Shown: in pieces, positions 17,063 through 25,631 of the stretch
Numbering within the stretch: position 1 is the stretch's first letter
Layout of the letters: each line of letters opens with the position of its first letter
DNA from: Hymenobacter sp. 5317J-9
Lineage (GTDB): Bacteria > Bacteroidota > Bacteroidia > Cytophagales > Hymenobacteraceae
Assembly: GCF_022921075.1 (NCBI RefSeq)
Contig: NZ_CP095050.1
Location: 2,542,001 to 2,606,000, forward strand
Reading direction: 5' to 3'
DNA length: 64,000 nt
The notes under the pieces: generated by a model
The model's input: the letters and a program-made list of their open reading frames with translations, nothing else
What the model was told of the DNA's origin: nothing
Databases searched by the model: none
Made by a program: the position numbers and the translations under genes

Positions 17063-17851
17063 ATGGTGGCCATTCCCGCTTCCGAAACCATTGACCGGCG
17101 CTTTGCTGAACTCATTCAGCAGTTTGGGCTGACCAAAAATAGCTTTGCCATCTCGCTGGGCAAAACCGCCAGCGTGGTGCAGCATCTCATCGATGGCCGC
17201 AACAAGCCCGGCTACGACCTGCTGTGCAAGGTGTTTGAAGTCTACCCAAATGTCTCAAGAGACTGGCTGCTACTGGGCCGCGGCCCCATGCTGGTGGGCG
17301 GCGAGCCCATTGCCAAGCCAGCCCCTCGGGTGGTGCCCCCCGCGACCGAAGCGCCGTTAGAGCCCATTGACCTGTCCGAGATTGAAGCGCCGGCCAGTCG
17401 CCGCGCCGGGCCCGGCGTGGCCGGCAGCCGCCTGCAGCCCGCCGAAATTGCCGCCACCCTAGCACTGGCATCGGCGGCCCAGCAGCCCGCCCGCGCCGCC
17501 GCGCCGGTTCTCAACGGGGAAGCCCAAACCAACCAGCCCACGCCGGCCGCGCCCGTAGCGCCGCCAGTTGCACCAGCCCCGCAGGTAGCGCCCACCGCGG
17601 AAGCAAGCTTTCAGCCAGCACAGCCCGTCACTGATTCCGTTGCACAGCCCAGTGTGGCGCCGCCGGCTAGCGCGGCCCCGGTACCAGTGGTCGCACCCGC
17701 CGTGAATCCGGAGGCCTACGTTGCAGCCGCGCTGCACGCTCAGCATCTGCAACACCAATTGGCTTTGGCCGAGATGCGCAACCAACACCTGCAGGAGCAG
17801 CAGCAGATGCTGCGCGAGATGCTGGCCATGGCCCGGCAGGCTATGGTCTGA
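17063..17851 (+). CDS. XRE-family helix-turn-helix protein with Pro/Ala-rich linker and coiled-coil tail
   Basis: The start at 17063 gives MVAIPASETIDRRF. Residues 5-75 form a helix-turn-helix resembling the CI/Cro fold, with the conserved block SRDWLLLGRGPML found in many Bacteroidota regulators. Residues 85-215 are low-complexity Pro/Ala/Val-rich. The last 40 residues are Gln/Leu/Met-rich and probably form a coiled coil for oligomerisation. Targets are unknown. The stop codon lies inside the left arm of an inverted repeat shared with the convergent mtaB gene. Confidence 0.75.
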   Translation: MVAIPASETIDRRFAELIQQFGLTKNSFAISLGKTASVVQHLIDGRNKPGYDLLCKVFEVYPNVSRDWLLLGRGPMLVGGEPIAKPAPRVVPPATEAPLEPIDLSEIEAPASRRAGPGVAGSRLQPAEIAATLALASAAQQPARAAAPVLNGEAQTNQPTPAAPVAPPVAPAPQVAPTAEASFQPAQPVTDSVAQPSVAPPASAAPVPVVAPAVNPEAYVAAALHAQHLQHQLALAEMRNQHLQEQQQMLREMLAMARQAMV

Positions 17852-18028
17852 ACCACGGATTCATCGGATTCCACGGATTTTGTAGACGGTGGAAAACCTA
17901 CTTAATCGGAGCTATTGAAAAGAAAGAAGGCCGCTCACTGAGCGGCCTTCTTTGTTGGAATTGGAACTGAATAATCGTCCGCAAAATCTGTGGCATCCGA
18001 AAAATCCGGATGAATCCGTGGTTCAGAC
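17846..18028. repeat. Inverted repeat carrying the stop codons of both flanking genes, with a nested terminator
   Basis: The left arm 17846-17882 and right arm 17982-18028 are inverted copies beginning GTCTGAACCACGGATTCATC; the right arm has about ten extra bases. The TGA in this motif is the actual stop of the regulator (17849-17851) and, on the other strand, of mtaB (18023-18025). The space between the arms holds a terminator. Confidence 0.85.
17923..17956. terminator. Bidirectional terminator between the regulator and mtaB
   Basis: A 14-base stem (17923-17936 with 17940-17953) has a three-base loop and A/T runs on both sides. It lies in the centre of the larger inverted repeat and serves the two convergent genes. 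Confidence 0.9.
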
Positions 18029-19357
18029 GAGAATACCCACTTCTTCGGCTTCCATCAGCCCCAGGGCATTCATTTCGGTCAGGCGCAGCTTCTTCATCTC
18101 ACCCACCAGCAGCGGGTCGTACTTGGCTGCTACGCGGATGTAGTTGGGCGTGAAGCCTTCCATGCGGCCGTCGGTCACGTCGTCTTCAAACAGCACGTCG
18201 GTTTCGAGGCCCAGGTGCTGCTCGTAGAAGAAGCGCTTTTTCTTTTCCGACAGGCTGCGCAACTGGGTGGTGCGCTCGTGGCGCACCCGGTCCTGCACGC
18301 GGCCGGGCAGGGAAGGCGCCAGCGTATCGGGCCGCTCCGAATAGGGGAACACGTGCAGGTAGCTAATGGGCAGCTCGTTTAGGAAATTATAAGTATCCAG
18401 AAAGTCGGCGTCGGTTTCACCCGGGAAGCCCACAATTACGTCGACGCCGATACAGGCGTGCGGCATCAGCTCCTTGATGCGGGCCACGCGGCCGGCGTAG
18501 AGGGCGCGGCGGTAGCGGCGGCGCATCAGGCCCAGAATCTTGTCTGAGCCGCTTTGCAGCGGAATGTGAAAGTGCGGCATGAACCGCTCCGAGGCCGCCA
18601 CCGTCGTCAGAATGTCGTCGGTGAGCAGATTGGGCTCGCAGCTGCTGATGCGGAAGCGGCGGATGCCCGACACGCCATCAAGCGCCTGCACCAGCTGGGT
18701 AAAGTCTTCGCGGCGCTCGCGCTCGGGACCTTGCAGGCCGAAGTCGCCGAGGTTGACGCCGGTGAGCACGATTTCCTTCACGCCGGTTTCGGCCAGCTTC
18801 TCCACGCGCTCCACCACGCTGGCCACGCTGCCCGAGCGGCTGCCGCCCCGCGCCAGCGGAATGGTGCAAAACGAGCAAGAGTAGTCGCAGCCGTCCTGCA
18901 CCTTGAGGAAGGTCCGGGTGCGGTCGCCAAACGAGTGCGCGGCCACAAACTCGGTGGCCTCCGAGATAGGAGAGGCGTGTACCGCGCCCGGCTGGCCAGC
19001 GGCGGGCTTCTGGAAATCGGCCAGAATGTCGACCAGCTGAAACTTTTCGGCCGCGCCCAGCACGGCGCTCACGCCGGGAATAGTTGCAATCTCCTGGGGC
19101 TTGAGCTGGGCGTAGCAGCCCACGATGGCCACGAAGGCCTCCGGATTGTGCTTGAGGGCCTGCTGCACCACCTTCCGGCACTTGCGGTCGGCGTGGTCCG
19201 TGACGGAGCAGGTGTTGATAACGTATAGGTCGGCCCCGGCTTCGAAAGCAATTTTCTGAAATCCCTTCTCTTCAAACTGCCGGCCGATGGCCGACGTTTC
19301 GGAGAAGTTCAGCTTGCAGCCGAGGGTATAAAAGGCAACGGATTGGGGGGTAGGCAT
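18023..19357 (-). CDS. mtaB: tRNA (N6-threonylcarbamoyladenosine-37-C2)-methylthiotransferase MtaB
   Basis: MtaB is a radical-SAM enzyme that converts t6A to ms2t6A at position 37 of ANN-decoding tRNAs. The 444-residue product has the N-terminal UPF0004 domain beginning FYTLGCKLNFSE, the radical-SAM motif CDYSCSFC (about residue 156), and a C-terminal TRAM-like region. The family motif VGCYAQLKPQEIA is present. A TACCTTTG promoter element lies 7 nt before the ATG. Its TGA stop is provided by the end of the neighbouring inverted repeat. Confidence 0.93.
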   Translation of the reverse strand: MPTPQSVAFYTLGCKLNFSETSAIGRQFEEKGFQKIAFEAGADLYVINTCSVTDHADRKCRKVVQQALKHNPEAFVAIVGCYAQLKPQEIATIPGVSAVLGAAEKFQLVDILADFQKPAAGQPGAVHASPISEATEFVAAHSFGDRTRTFLKVQDGCDYSCSFCTIPLARGGSRSGSVASVVERVEKLAETGVKEIVLTGVNLGDFGLQGPERERREDFTQLVQALDGVSGIRRFRISSCEPNLLTDDILTTVAASERFMPHFHIPLQSGSDKILGLMRRRYRRALYAGRVARIKELMPHACIGVDVIVGFPGETDADFLDTYNFLNELPISYLHVFPYSERPDTLAPSLPGRVQDRVRHERTTQLRSLSEKKKRFFYEQHLGLETDVLFEDDVTDGRMEGFTPNYIRVAAKYDPLLVGEMKKLRLTEMNALGLMEAEEVGILV

Positions 19358-19364
19358 AGCAGCG

Positions 19365-19372
19365 CAAAGGTA
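19365..19372 (-). promoter_or_regulatory. TAnnTTTG promoter element for mtaB
   Basis: TACCTTTG on the minus strand, 7 nt before the mtaB ATG, located in the 48-nt gap after the sulfatase gene. A nearly leaderless mRNA is predicted. Confidence 0.5.
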
Positions 19373-19405
19373 CGGCCGGGGCTCAGAACGTGCCGCCGGC
19401 CGGAC

Positions 19406-21268
19406 TTAGCGGCGCGCAAAGTCTTCGAGCGACACTTGCTCCATGGCCTGGCCCAGCTGCACCTGCGCATCCGTCACGTTCACGTCGCGCTCCCAGGTGT
19501 GTCGGCTCACGTTGTCGAACGTGACCGCTCCGACTGGCGAAACCGCACCAAAGCCGTTGTTGAACGTGTAGAAGGCAAACGGGGTGGGGTGGCTCGCCAG
19601 CAGGTTGCGGCTCCATACATAGGGAGCGGCCGGCAGCCCCAGCTGCTGCAGCAGCGTGGCCGCCACGTCGGTCTGCGAGCCGATGGTGGTGATGACTTGC
19701 CCGCGGCTTTCGGGCCGTAGGGCGCCCCCTGCCAGCAGCAGCGGAATGTGAAACTTATAGGGGCTCTGGTTGGGGGAGTGGCCAGGCAGCGGGTGGCCGT
19801 GGTCGGCTACGAGCACCAGCAGGGTGTGGGCATACCAGGGCTGCTGCCGGGCCGCGCGCAGAAATTGTCCAAGGGTGTAATCGGTGTAGTACACCGAGTT
19901 GCGAAACAGGTCCGTTTCGGACGTGCCCGGAAACTTCGTTTTCATGGGCACGTCGAAGGGCTCGTGGCTGCTCAGCGTGAAGGCCGTGACGAAAAACGGC
20001 TGCGGCTGCGTCCGCAAGTCCTGCAACATGCGGTCGAACAGCACGCCGTCGTGGGCGCCCCACTTCGAGTTCTGCTGCGAGGCGGCAAAGTCGGCCCGCT
20101 CGGTGAGGTGTTCGTAGCCGGCCGTCTGTAGGTAGCTTTTCATGTTGGCAAACGCCAGCTCGCCGCCGTAATAATAGCCGGAGTGGTAGCCAGCCGCCAT
20201 CAGCGTGCGGCAGAGGTGGGGGAGGTTTTCGGTTTTGCGCGGAAACTTGATGATGCTGGTGGTGGGCTGGTTGGGGTAGCCCGAGAGCAGCGACACCAAG
20301 CCCTTCTGGCTGCGGTCGCCGGCCGCGTAGATATTATTAAACAACACGCCCGTGCGGGCCAAGCTGTCGAGGGTGGGCGTCACGCCCTTTTCGCCGCCCA
20401 CGCTGCCCACCAGCTTGCCGGTAAAGCTTTCGAGGATGATGAACAACACATTGGGCCGCGGCTCCTGCAGGATGGACGCCGTCGAATCGGCGGGCACTGG
20501 CCGGCCCACTGCGGCGGGGTACAGCCCCGCCACCAGCCGCCGCGCCGTGCTATCGGGCATAAACGGGGCCAGTGGTTTTTCTTCGGCGCGCAGCACCAGC
20601 GCGCTCATCAGGTTCCAAGGTGCATTCAGGGCGGCGTGGTTGGCAAAGGGAATGCGCGAGAAATACACGTCGCTTTGGTTGACGGGAATCTGCTGGGTGC
20701 CGCCGCGCAGGGGCACCACTAGCAGCGCGGCGTAGAGCAGGCTGGCCAGCACAGCCCGGCCGCGCCCGAACCACGCGGGCAGCGGCGCCACCGGCCCCAC
20801 TACTTTTTTATATAGCCACCGGCCGCCCACAAGCAGCGCCGCCAGCAGCGCCAGCAGCAGCAGCACCGGCGCGCTGCCCGCCGAGGCCGCCATTTCGCCG
20901 GGCGAGTTCAGGTATTGCAGGGGGGTGTCGTCGAGGCGGAACCCCCAGGCGCGGTACAGCTCCAGGTCGGCCACCATCAAAAAAGCGAGCAAGGCACCAA
21001 TCACCGCTGAGTAGATACCTACCATGCGCCCGATGGGCAGGCGCGGCAGCAGACTGGCCCCCACAAACAGCAAAAACGGCAGCATCGAAACATATGCCGC
21101 CGCCGAGGCATCGAGCCGCAGGCCGTAGCCAAACGTGGCTAGCAGCGTGCTCATGGGCAGCTGAGCCGTCAGCGCATGCTCATATCCCAGAAAAAAAGCC
21201 CGGCCTACCCCAAAAAACAGCAGCCAGAATAGAAAGTAGCGTGGCTGAAACGAAAAGCGGTTTTTCAC
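19406..21268 (-). CDS. LTA synthase family sulfatase-fold membrane protein
   Basis: The start is GTG at 21268, 4 nt after a TATCTTTG element. The 620-residue protein has about five N-terminal membrane helices (residues 10-190) followed by a periplasmic alkaline-phosphatase/sulfatase domain. Motifs are NVLFIILESFTGK, AGDRSQKGLVSLLSG around residue 318 (region of the catalytic Thr/Ser) and VADHGHPLPGHSP (metal ligands). LtaS-like enzymes in Gram-negatives transfer phosphoglycerol or phosphoethanolamine groups to surface glycans or lipids. The substrate here is unknown. Confidence 0.85.
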   Translation of the reverse strand: MKNRFSFQPRYFLFWLLFFGVGRAFFLGYEHALTAQLPMSTLLATFGYGLRLDASAAAYVSMLPFLLFVGASLLPRLPIGRMVGIYSAVIGALLAFLMVADLELYRAWGFRLDDTPLQYLNSPGEMAASAGSAPVLLLLALLAALLVGGRWLYKKVVGPVAPLPAWFGRGRAVLASLLYAALLVVPLRGGTQQIPVNQSDVYFSRIPFANHAALNAPWNLMSALVLRAEEKPLAPFMPDSTARRLVAGLYPAAVGRPVPADSTASILQEPRPNVLFIILESFTGKLVGSVGGEKGVTPTLDSLARTGVLFNNIYAAGDRSQKGLVSLLSGYPNQPTTSIIKFPRKTENLPHLCRTLMAAGYHSGYYYGGELAFANMKSYLQTAGYEHLTERADFAASQQNSKWGAHDGVLFDRMLQDLRTQPQPFFVTAFTLSSHEPFDVPMKTKFPGTSETDLFRNSVYYTDYTLGQFLRAARQQPWYAHTLLVLVADHGHPLPGHSPNQSPYKFHIPLLLAGGALRPESRGQVITTIGSQTDVAATLLQQLGLPAAPYVWSRNLLASHPTPFAFYTFNNGFGAVSPVGAVTFDNVSRHTWERDVNVTDAQVQLGQAMEQVSLEDFARR

Positions 21269-21272
21269 TGCG

Positions 21273-21280
21273 CAAAGATA
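21273..21280 (-). promoter_or_regulatory. TAnnTTTG promoter element for the sulfatase gene
   Basis: TATCTTTG on the minus strand, 4 nt before the GTG start at 21268. It supports both the GTG choice and a leaderless transcript. Confidence 0.5.
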
Positions 21281-21399
21281 GACTTCCCCCCGAAGCAGTC
21301 TGACATCCTCTGTAGTCTGGTGAATTTGCCGGGAAATGGCAGTTTTCCGGATTGAGGTGGCAAAATGAAGGTGCTTTTCAGCAGAAAGTCATGATTTTT

Positions 21400-21433
21400 G
21401 CTAATCAGCCTTTAAAATTTAGGGCTGATTAGC
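21400..21433. promoter_or_regulatory. Operator-like palindrome upstream of glnN
   Basis: Two perfect 11-nt arms, GCTAATCAGCC (21400-21410) and its complement (21423-21433), flank an AT-only 11-nt core plus one G. It lies about 20 nt upstream of a TATCTTTG element and about 80 nt before the glnN start. No T run follows, so it looks like a protein-binding site rather than a terminator. Confidence 0.5.
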
Positions 21434-21453
21434 TGCAAAACTATTTCCTGTTT

Positions 21454-21461
21454 TATCTTTG
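21454..21461 (+). promoter_or_regulatory. Upstream TAnnTTTG element of glnN
   Basis: TATCTTTG lies 50 nt before the glnN ATG, just downstream of the palindrome at 21400-21433. It would give a leader of about 45 nt. Confidence 0.45.
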
Positions 21462-21500
21462 CCCTGCGTAACACTTCATCACACCTGTTATTTCCGTCGG

Positions 21501-21508
21501 TACTTTTG
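21501..21508 (+). promoter_or_regulatory. Start-proximal TAnnTTTG element of glnN
   Basis: TACTTTTG ends 3 nt before the ATG at 21512. If used, the transcript would be leaderless. Together with the element at 21454-21461 it suggests two alternative promoters. Confidence 0.45.
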
Positions 21509-21511
21509 CAT

Positions 21512-23701
21512 ATGGCCACCCTTCGCTTCAAAGCCCTCGAACTCGTTAACCAGCGCCGCCCCATCACGGTGGTGCCCGCCGCCGCCCGTCGTTCCGACAG
21601 CTACGGCCAGAACGTGTTCAACCTGGAGGCCATGCGCGCTACCATGCCGGGCGACTACTTCAAGAAGCTGCAGGCCGCCATCAAGCAGGGCGCTACCGTG
21701 GAGCGCAACGTAGCTGATGCTGTGGCTTCGGCCATGAAAACATGGGCCATGGCCAAGGGCGCCACGCACTACACCCACTGGTTTCAGCCCCTAACCGGCG
21801 CCACCGCCGAAAAGCACGACTCCTTCTTCGACCTGAATTCTGACGGTCGTCCGATTGAAAACTTCAAGGGCTCGGCCCTTGTGCAGCAGGAGCCCGATGC
21901 TTCGTCGTTCCCCAACGGCGGCATCCGCAACACCTTCGAGGCCCGCGGCTACACCGCCTGGGACCCCACCTCGCCCGCTTTTATCATCGAGACGGTAGGC
22001 GCCAAGACGCTGTGTATCCCCACCATTTTTGTGGCTTACACCGGCGAAGCGCTTGACTTCAAAGCCCCGCTGTTGAAGTCGCTGGCCGTGCTGGAGAAGG
22101 CCGCCGTAGAAGTTTGCCAGTACTTCGACAAAGACGTAAGCCGCGTAAACACTACGTTGGGCATCGAGCAGGAGTACTTCTTGGTCGACAAGGCCCTGTA
22201 CGATGCCCGCCCCGACCTCGTGATGACCGGCCGCACCTTGTTCGGCCACACCCCGGCCAAAGGCCAACAGCTCGACGACCATTACTTCGGCTCGATTCCG
22301 GCCCGCGTGCACGGTTTCATGCTGGAGTTTGAAGAGGAAGCCAACCTGCTCGGCATTCCGCTGCGCACCCGTCACAACGAGGTGGCGCCCAACCAGTTTG
22401 AATGCGCCCCTACCTTTGAGGACGCCAACCTGGCCGTGGACCACAACCAGCTGCTGATGGACGTGATGGACCGCGTGGCCGAGCGCCACAACTTCAAAGT
22501 GCTGCTGCACGAGAAGCCTTTTGCCGGCGTGAACGGCAGCGGCAAGCACAACAACTGGGCAATGAGCACCGACACCGGCGTGAACCTGCTCGCCCCCGGC
22601 CGTCGCCCGAAGGAGAACCTGCAATTCCTGGCCTTCTTCATCACCACCATCAAGGCCGTGCACCGCCACGCCGACTTGCTGCGCGCCAGCATTGCCTCGG
22701 CCAGCAACGACCACCGCCTGGGTGCCAACGAGGCCCCGCCGGCCATCATGTCGGTATTTGTGGGCTCGATGCTGGACTCGGTGCTCGATGAGCTGGAGCG
22801 CACGGCCAAGCTGCCGCTCGACAAAGGCGACAACATTTACCTCAAGCTGGGCATCGATAAGATTCCGGCCATTTTGCTCGACAACACCGACCGCAACCGC
22901 ACTTCGCCCTTTGCCTTCACCGGCAACAAATTCGAGTTGCGCGCCGTGGGCTCGTCGGCCAACTGCTCCTCGGCCATGACGGTGCTCAACACCATCGTTG
23001 CCGACCAGCTCATCGACTTCAAAGAGTCGGTGGACGCGCTGATTGACCAGGGCAAGAAAAAAGAAGTAGCCATCGTGGAGGTGCTGCGCGAGTACGTCAT
23101 CTCGTCCAAAAACATTCGTTTTGAGGGCAATGGCTATTCCGACGAGTGGAAGGAGGAGGCTGCGCGCCGCGGCTTGAACAACATTGCCACGACGCCGCAG
23201 GCCCTCGACGCCTTCATTCGTGAAGACGCTGAGGAACTTTTTGCCCGCCATGGTATATTTTCGCAAGTTGAATTGCATGCCCGCCACGAGATTTTGCTCG
23301 AGGAGTACATGAAGAAAATTCAGATTGAAAGCCGCGTGTTGGGCGATTTGGCCATTAACCATATCATCCCGACCGCGTTACAGTACCAAACCAAACTCAT
23401 CAACAACGTGCGCGGCCTGCGCGAACTCGGCCTCGACGATGAGCACAGCCAGGTGACCGTGGAGATGATTAAAGCCATCTCGCGCCACGTAGCCACTATT
23501 AAAACCACGGCCGACGCCATGACGGAGGCCCGTAAACAAGCCAATAAAATAGGAGACGCCCGCGAGTTAGCCGTGGCGTACTGCGAAGAAGTAAAACCGA
23601 AATTCGACCCCATTCGCCGCGCCGTAGACAAGCTCGAGCAGATGGTGGCCGACGAGGACTGGCCCCTGGTGAAGTATCGCGAACTGTTGTTCAGCCGGTA
23701 A
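21512..23701 (+). CDS. glnN: Glutamine synthetase type III
   Basis: This is the large GSIII class of glutamine synthetase, common in Bacteroidota and cyanobacteria, which makes glutamine from glutamate, ammonia and ATP. The 729-residue length fits. Recognisable parts are the N-terminal GSIII domain, GIEQEYFLVDK (metal-binding glutamates), the HNEVAPNQFECAP block, NGSGKHNNWAMST (ATP/glutamate site) and the C-terminal helical extension. The ATG at 21512 is preferred over an upstream in-frame TTG because the TACTTTTG box ends just before it. An upstream palindrome suggests nitrogen-responsive control, which is inference. Confidence 0.95.
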   Translation: MATLRFKALELVNQRRPITVVPAAARRSDSYGQNVFNLEAMRATMPGDYFKKLQAAIKQGATVERNVADAVASAMKTWAMAKGATHYTHWFQPLTGATAEKHDSFFDLNSDGRPIENFKGSALVQQEPDASSFPNGGIRNTFEARGYTAWDPTSPAFIIETVGAKTLCIPTIFVAYTGEALDFKAPLLKSLAVLEKAAVEVCQYFDKDVSRVNTTLGIEQEYFLVDKALYDARPDLVMTGRTLFGHTPAKGQQLDDHYFGSIPARVHGFMLEFEEEANLLGIPLRTRHNEVAPNQFECAPTFEDANLAVDHNQLLMDVMDRVAERHNFKVLLHEKPFAGVNGSGKHNNWAMSTDTGVNLLAPGRRPKENLQFLAFFITTIKAVHRHADLLRASIASASNDHRLGANEAPPAIMSVFVGSMLDSVLDELERTAKLPLDKGDNIYLKLGIDKIPAILLDNTDRNRTSPFAFTGNKFELRAVGSSANCSSAMTVLNTIVADQLIDFKESVDALIDQGKKKEVAIVEVLREYVISSKNIRFEGNGYSDEWKEEAARRGLNNIATTPQALDAFIREDAEELFARHGIFSQVELHARHEILLEEYMKKIQIESRVLGDLAINHIIPTALQYQTKLINNVRGLRELGLDDEHSQVTVEMIKAISRHVATIKTTADAMTEARKQANKIGDARELAVAYCEEVKPKFDPIRRAVDKLEQMVADEDWPLVKYRELLFSR

Positions 23702-23765
23702 GTCAGCTCGGGACGGAATCGGGTCCGGTGTTGGGTGGGAATTCTCGCCGCGCCCCGATTGGGAA

Positions 23766-23794
23766 AGAGGTACCTCCGTGGGGTGCCTTTTTTT
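23766..23794 (+). terminator. Terminator after glnN
   Basis: A seven-base stem with one G-T pair (AGGTACC with GGTGCCT) and a short loop is followed by seven T. It lies about 65 nt past the glnN stop. Confidence 0.65.
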
Positions 23795-23830
23795 GGAAAC
23801 CCGCCGCAAACGATTGCGGGAATATCAGGA

Positions 23831-24403
23831 CTATTTCCCAGCCTTGATTATGGCTTTTCGGGCGGTGGTGGTTGTTTTCGGCTCGCCGGTCGGGGCCGCC
23901 AGCAGGAGGGGAAGCCGGGGCGTTAGCTCGTCCGTTTCATCATCCAGCACCTCGGCGCTGCTGCCGGGGTCGGGCACCAGCATTTTCCAGGTGGCGCGGC
24001 GCAGTTCATCAAGCTTGTCCAGCGACTCGCTCACGGTGGCGTTGGCCATCAGCTTGTCGAACAGGCCGCTGCTGTGGCCCACGGCAATCAGCTTTTCAAT
24101 CACGAAGGGCAGCACCCAGCCCACCACATTGGAGGCCAGGGCGCCGCGAAGGCCTAGGCGCACGAGCAGGCGCACGGTCATTTGCTCCACCAGCAGCACG
24201 CGGGCGGCGGGCAGGGCCTTGTCGGCCAGGAAGTCGGCCACCAGTTTGAGGTTGCCTTTTTCGACTTCGGCGCGCAGCACGTCCTGCACGCTGTCGAGGG
24301 CGCGGGCGGCCAGTTGGCGAAACAGGCGGCCGGTTTGCCAGGCGGCCAGGCCGGTGAAACGAGCAGCGCCCAGCAGGGCCGGCAAAAAACGGGGTTTCAA
24401 CAT
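23831..24403 (-). CDS. Hypothetical protein with hydrophobic central region
   Basis: This 190-residue protein starts at ATG 24403. It is Leu/Ala-rich, with amphipathic helices at about residues 5-60 and a more hydrophobic segment (ALASNVVGWVLPFVIEKLIA) near 90-110 that could be a membrane helix. A central run of charged residues follows, and the tail is Lys-rich. Third-position G/C content matches real local genes. No family was recognised. It is convergent with glnN, and the 190 nt upstream hold no other gene. Confidence 0.6.
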   Translation of the reverse strand: MLKPRFLPALLGAARFTGLAAWQTGRLFRQLAARALDSVQDVLRAEVEKGNLKLVADFLADKALPAARVLLVEQMTVRLLVRLGLRGALASNVVGWVLPFVIEKLIAVGHSSGLFDKLMANATVSESLDKLDELRRATWKMLVPDPGSSAEVLDDETDELTPRLPLLLAAPTGEPKTTTTARKAIIKAGK

Positions 24404-24596
24404 AGTTGGGTGCGAAACGGACTCGGTTCGGAATAGTTGCTCGGGTTAGGAACGCTGGCCCGCAAATTGTGGTTAAGCCGCGCAGTAAGCAAAACGATTC
24501 GTGTAGTTGAACAACCAAGGGTTTTGGACCAGTTGGTAAAACCTCAACACTAGTTGCTTGTTAGATGAAGGCTTTGGGCCGCGTTTTTTCTTTTGT

Positions 24597-24962
24597 ATGT
24601 CTGATTTGCTGCTGGATATAAACTTACAACAACTGCCCGACGACTATTTTGGGGGCGAATGGCAAGTGGCGAACCGGGTGCTAAACCACAACGACCCGCG
24701 CAGCCCCTTGGCGCAGGCCGTGCGCTTGGTGCTGGCCCCCGGGCAATTGGAAGCCCAACCCGTGCCACCCGGTGAGGCCCAGACGGGCCATTGGGCCGTC
24801 ATGCGCGATGAAATTCTGAACCGGCCCTACCTGAGCTTCGAACTGCCCGAAGAGGCCACCCGCGCGTTGGTGACGCGCCTGCGCCGCTCGGCCGACGGCC
24901 TGCGCAGCCAGTTGAACCTGTACTTCGCGTCGGGCATGGAAATGCAACTCGACCGCGCCTGA
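24597..24962 (+). CDS. Small hypothetical protein
   Basis: The start chosen is ATG 24597 (MSDLLLDINLQQLPDDYFGG), immediately after a TTCTTTTG promoter-like box; the frame is open upstream to 24558. The 121-residue product is soluble, acidic to neutral, with a helical C-terminal half (EEATRALVTRLRRSADGL). No signal peptide, membrane segment or known motif is seen. It lies 34 nt before the PAS gene and the two may be co-transcribed. Confidence 0.6.
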   Translation: MSDLLLDINLQQLPDDYFGGEWQVANRVLNHNDPRSPLAQAVRLVLAPGQLEAQPVPPGEAQTGHWAVMRDEILNRPYLSFELPEEATRALVTRLRRSADGLRSQLNLYFASGMEMQLDRA

Positions 24963-24996
24963 TTTCTCTTCTTTTCGAACCCAATACTTTTCGTTC

Positions 24997-25524
24997 GTGA
25001 GTACTTCGCCTGCTACCGATTCCACTTCTGCTTCCGCTGCCCAAGGGCTGGTGGGGCCCGAACAGTTCACGTTTCTGGCCGACATGATTCCGCAGCTGGT
25101 TTGGATTACCGACAACACCGGCTTTCATACCTATTTCAACCAGCGCTGGATTGATTTTACGGGCTACGACCTGGCCGACAGCGTGGGGCCCGACATGTGG
25201 AACAACCTGCTGCATCCCGACGACCGCGCCCGTGCCCGCGACGTGTGGGGCCACTCGCTGGCCACCGGCGACCCCTACAGCATCGAATACCGTTTTAAGG
25301 CCAAGGACGGCACTTACCGCTGGTTTCTGGGGCAGGCCCTGCCCCGCCGCGACGCCGACGGCAGCGTCATTGCCTGGTTCGGCACCTGCACCGACATTCA
25401 GGAGCAGCGCCAGATGCGCGAGCAGCTCGAGGCCGCTTATTCCGACCTCGAAGCCAAGGTAATATTCCGCACCCTGGACCTGGAGCGCGAAGTGCAGGCC
25501 CTGAAGCAGCAAGGCAAAAGCTGA
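24997..25524 (+). CDS. Stand-alone PAS domain protein
   Basis: The start is GTG 24997, preceded by TACTTTTC. The 175-residue product has a PAS_3-type domain over about residues 28-145, with motifs PQLVWITDNTG, FNQRWIDFTGYD, LLHPDDR and the PAC-like YRFKAKDGTYRWFLG. A short coiled coil occupies residues 145-175. There is no histidine kinase, cyclase or other output domain, so it must act through a partner or as a truncated sensor. The ligand is unknown. Confidence 0.85.
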   Translation: MSTSPATDSTSASAAQGLVGPEQFTFLADMIPQLVWITDNTGFHTYFNQRWIDFTGYDLADSVGPDMWNNLLHPDDRARARDVWGHSLATGDPYSIEYRFKAKDGTYRWFLGQALPRRDADGSVIAWFGTCTDIQEQRQMREQLEAAYSDLEAKVIFRTLDLEREVQALKQQGKS

Positions 25525-25556
25525 GCGAAGCAGGCAGCACCTTTGTACATACCTTC

Positions 25557-25584
25557 AAAACGGCTCTTCGGAGCCGTTTTGCGT
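25557..25584 (+). terminator. Terminator after the PAS gene
   Basis: A ten-base perfect stem (25557-25566 with 25571-25580) with a TTCG tetraloop ends in TTTT. It lies 33 nt after the stop. Confidence 0.88.
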
Positions 25585-25631
25585 TATTAGCTGGGCCGCG
25601 AGCTTGCGGCCCTCTTTTCAAGCTAGTCCCG

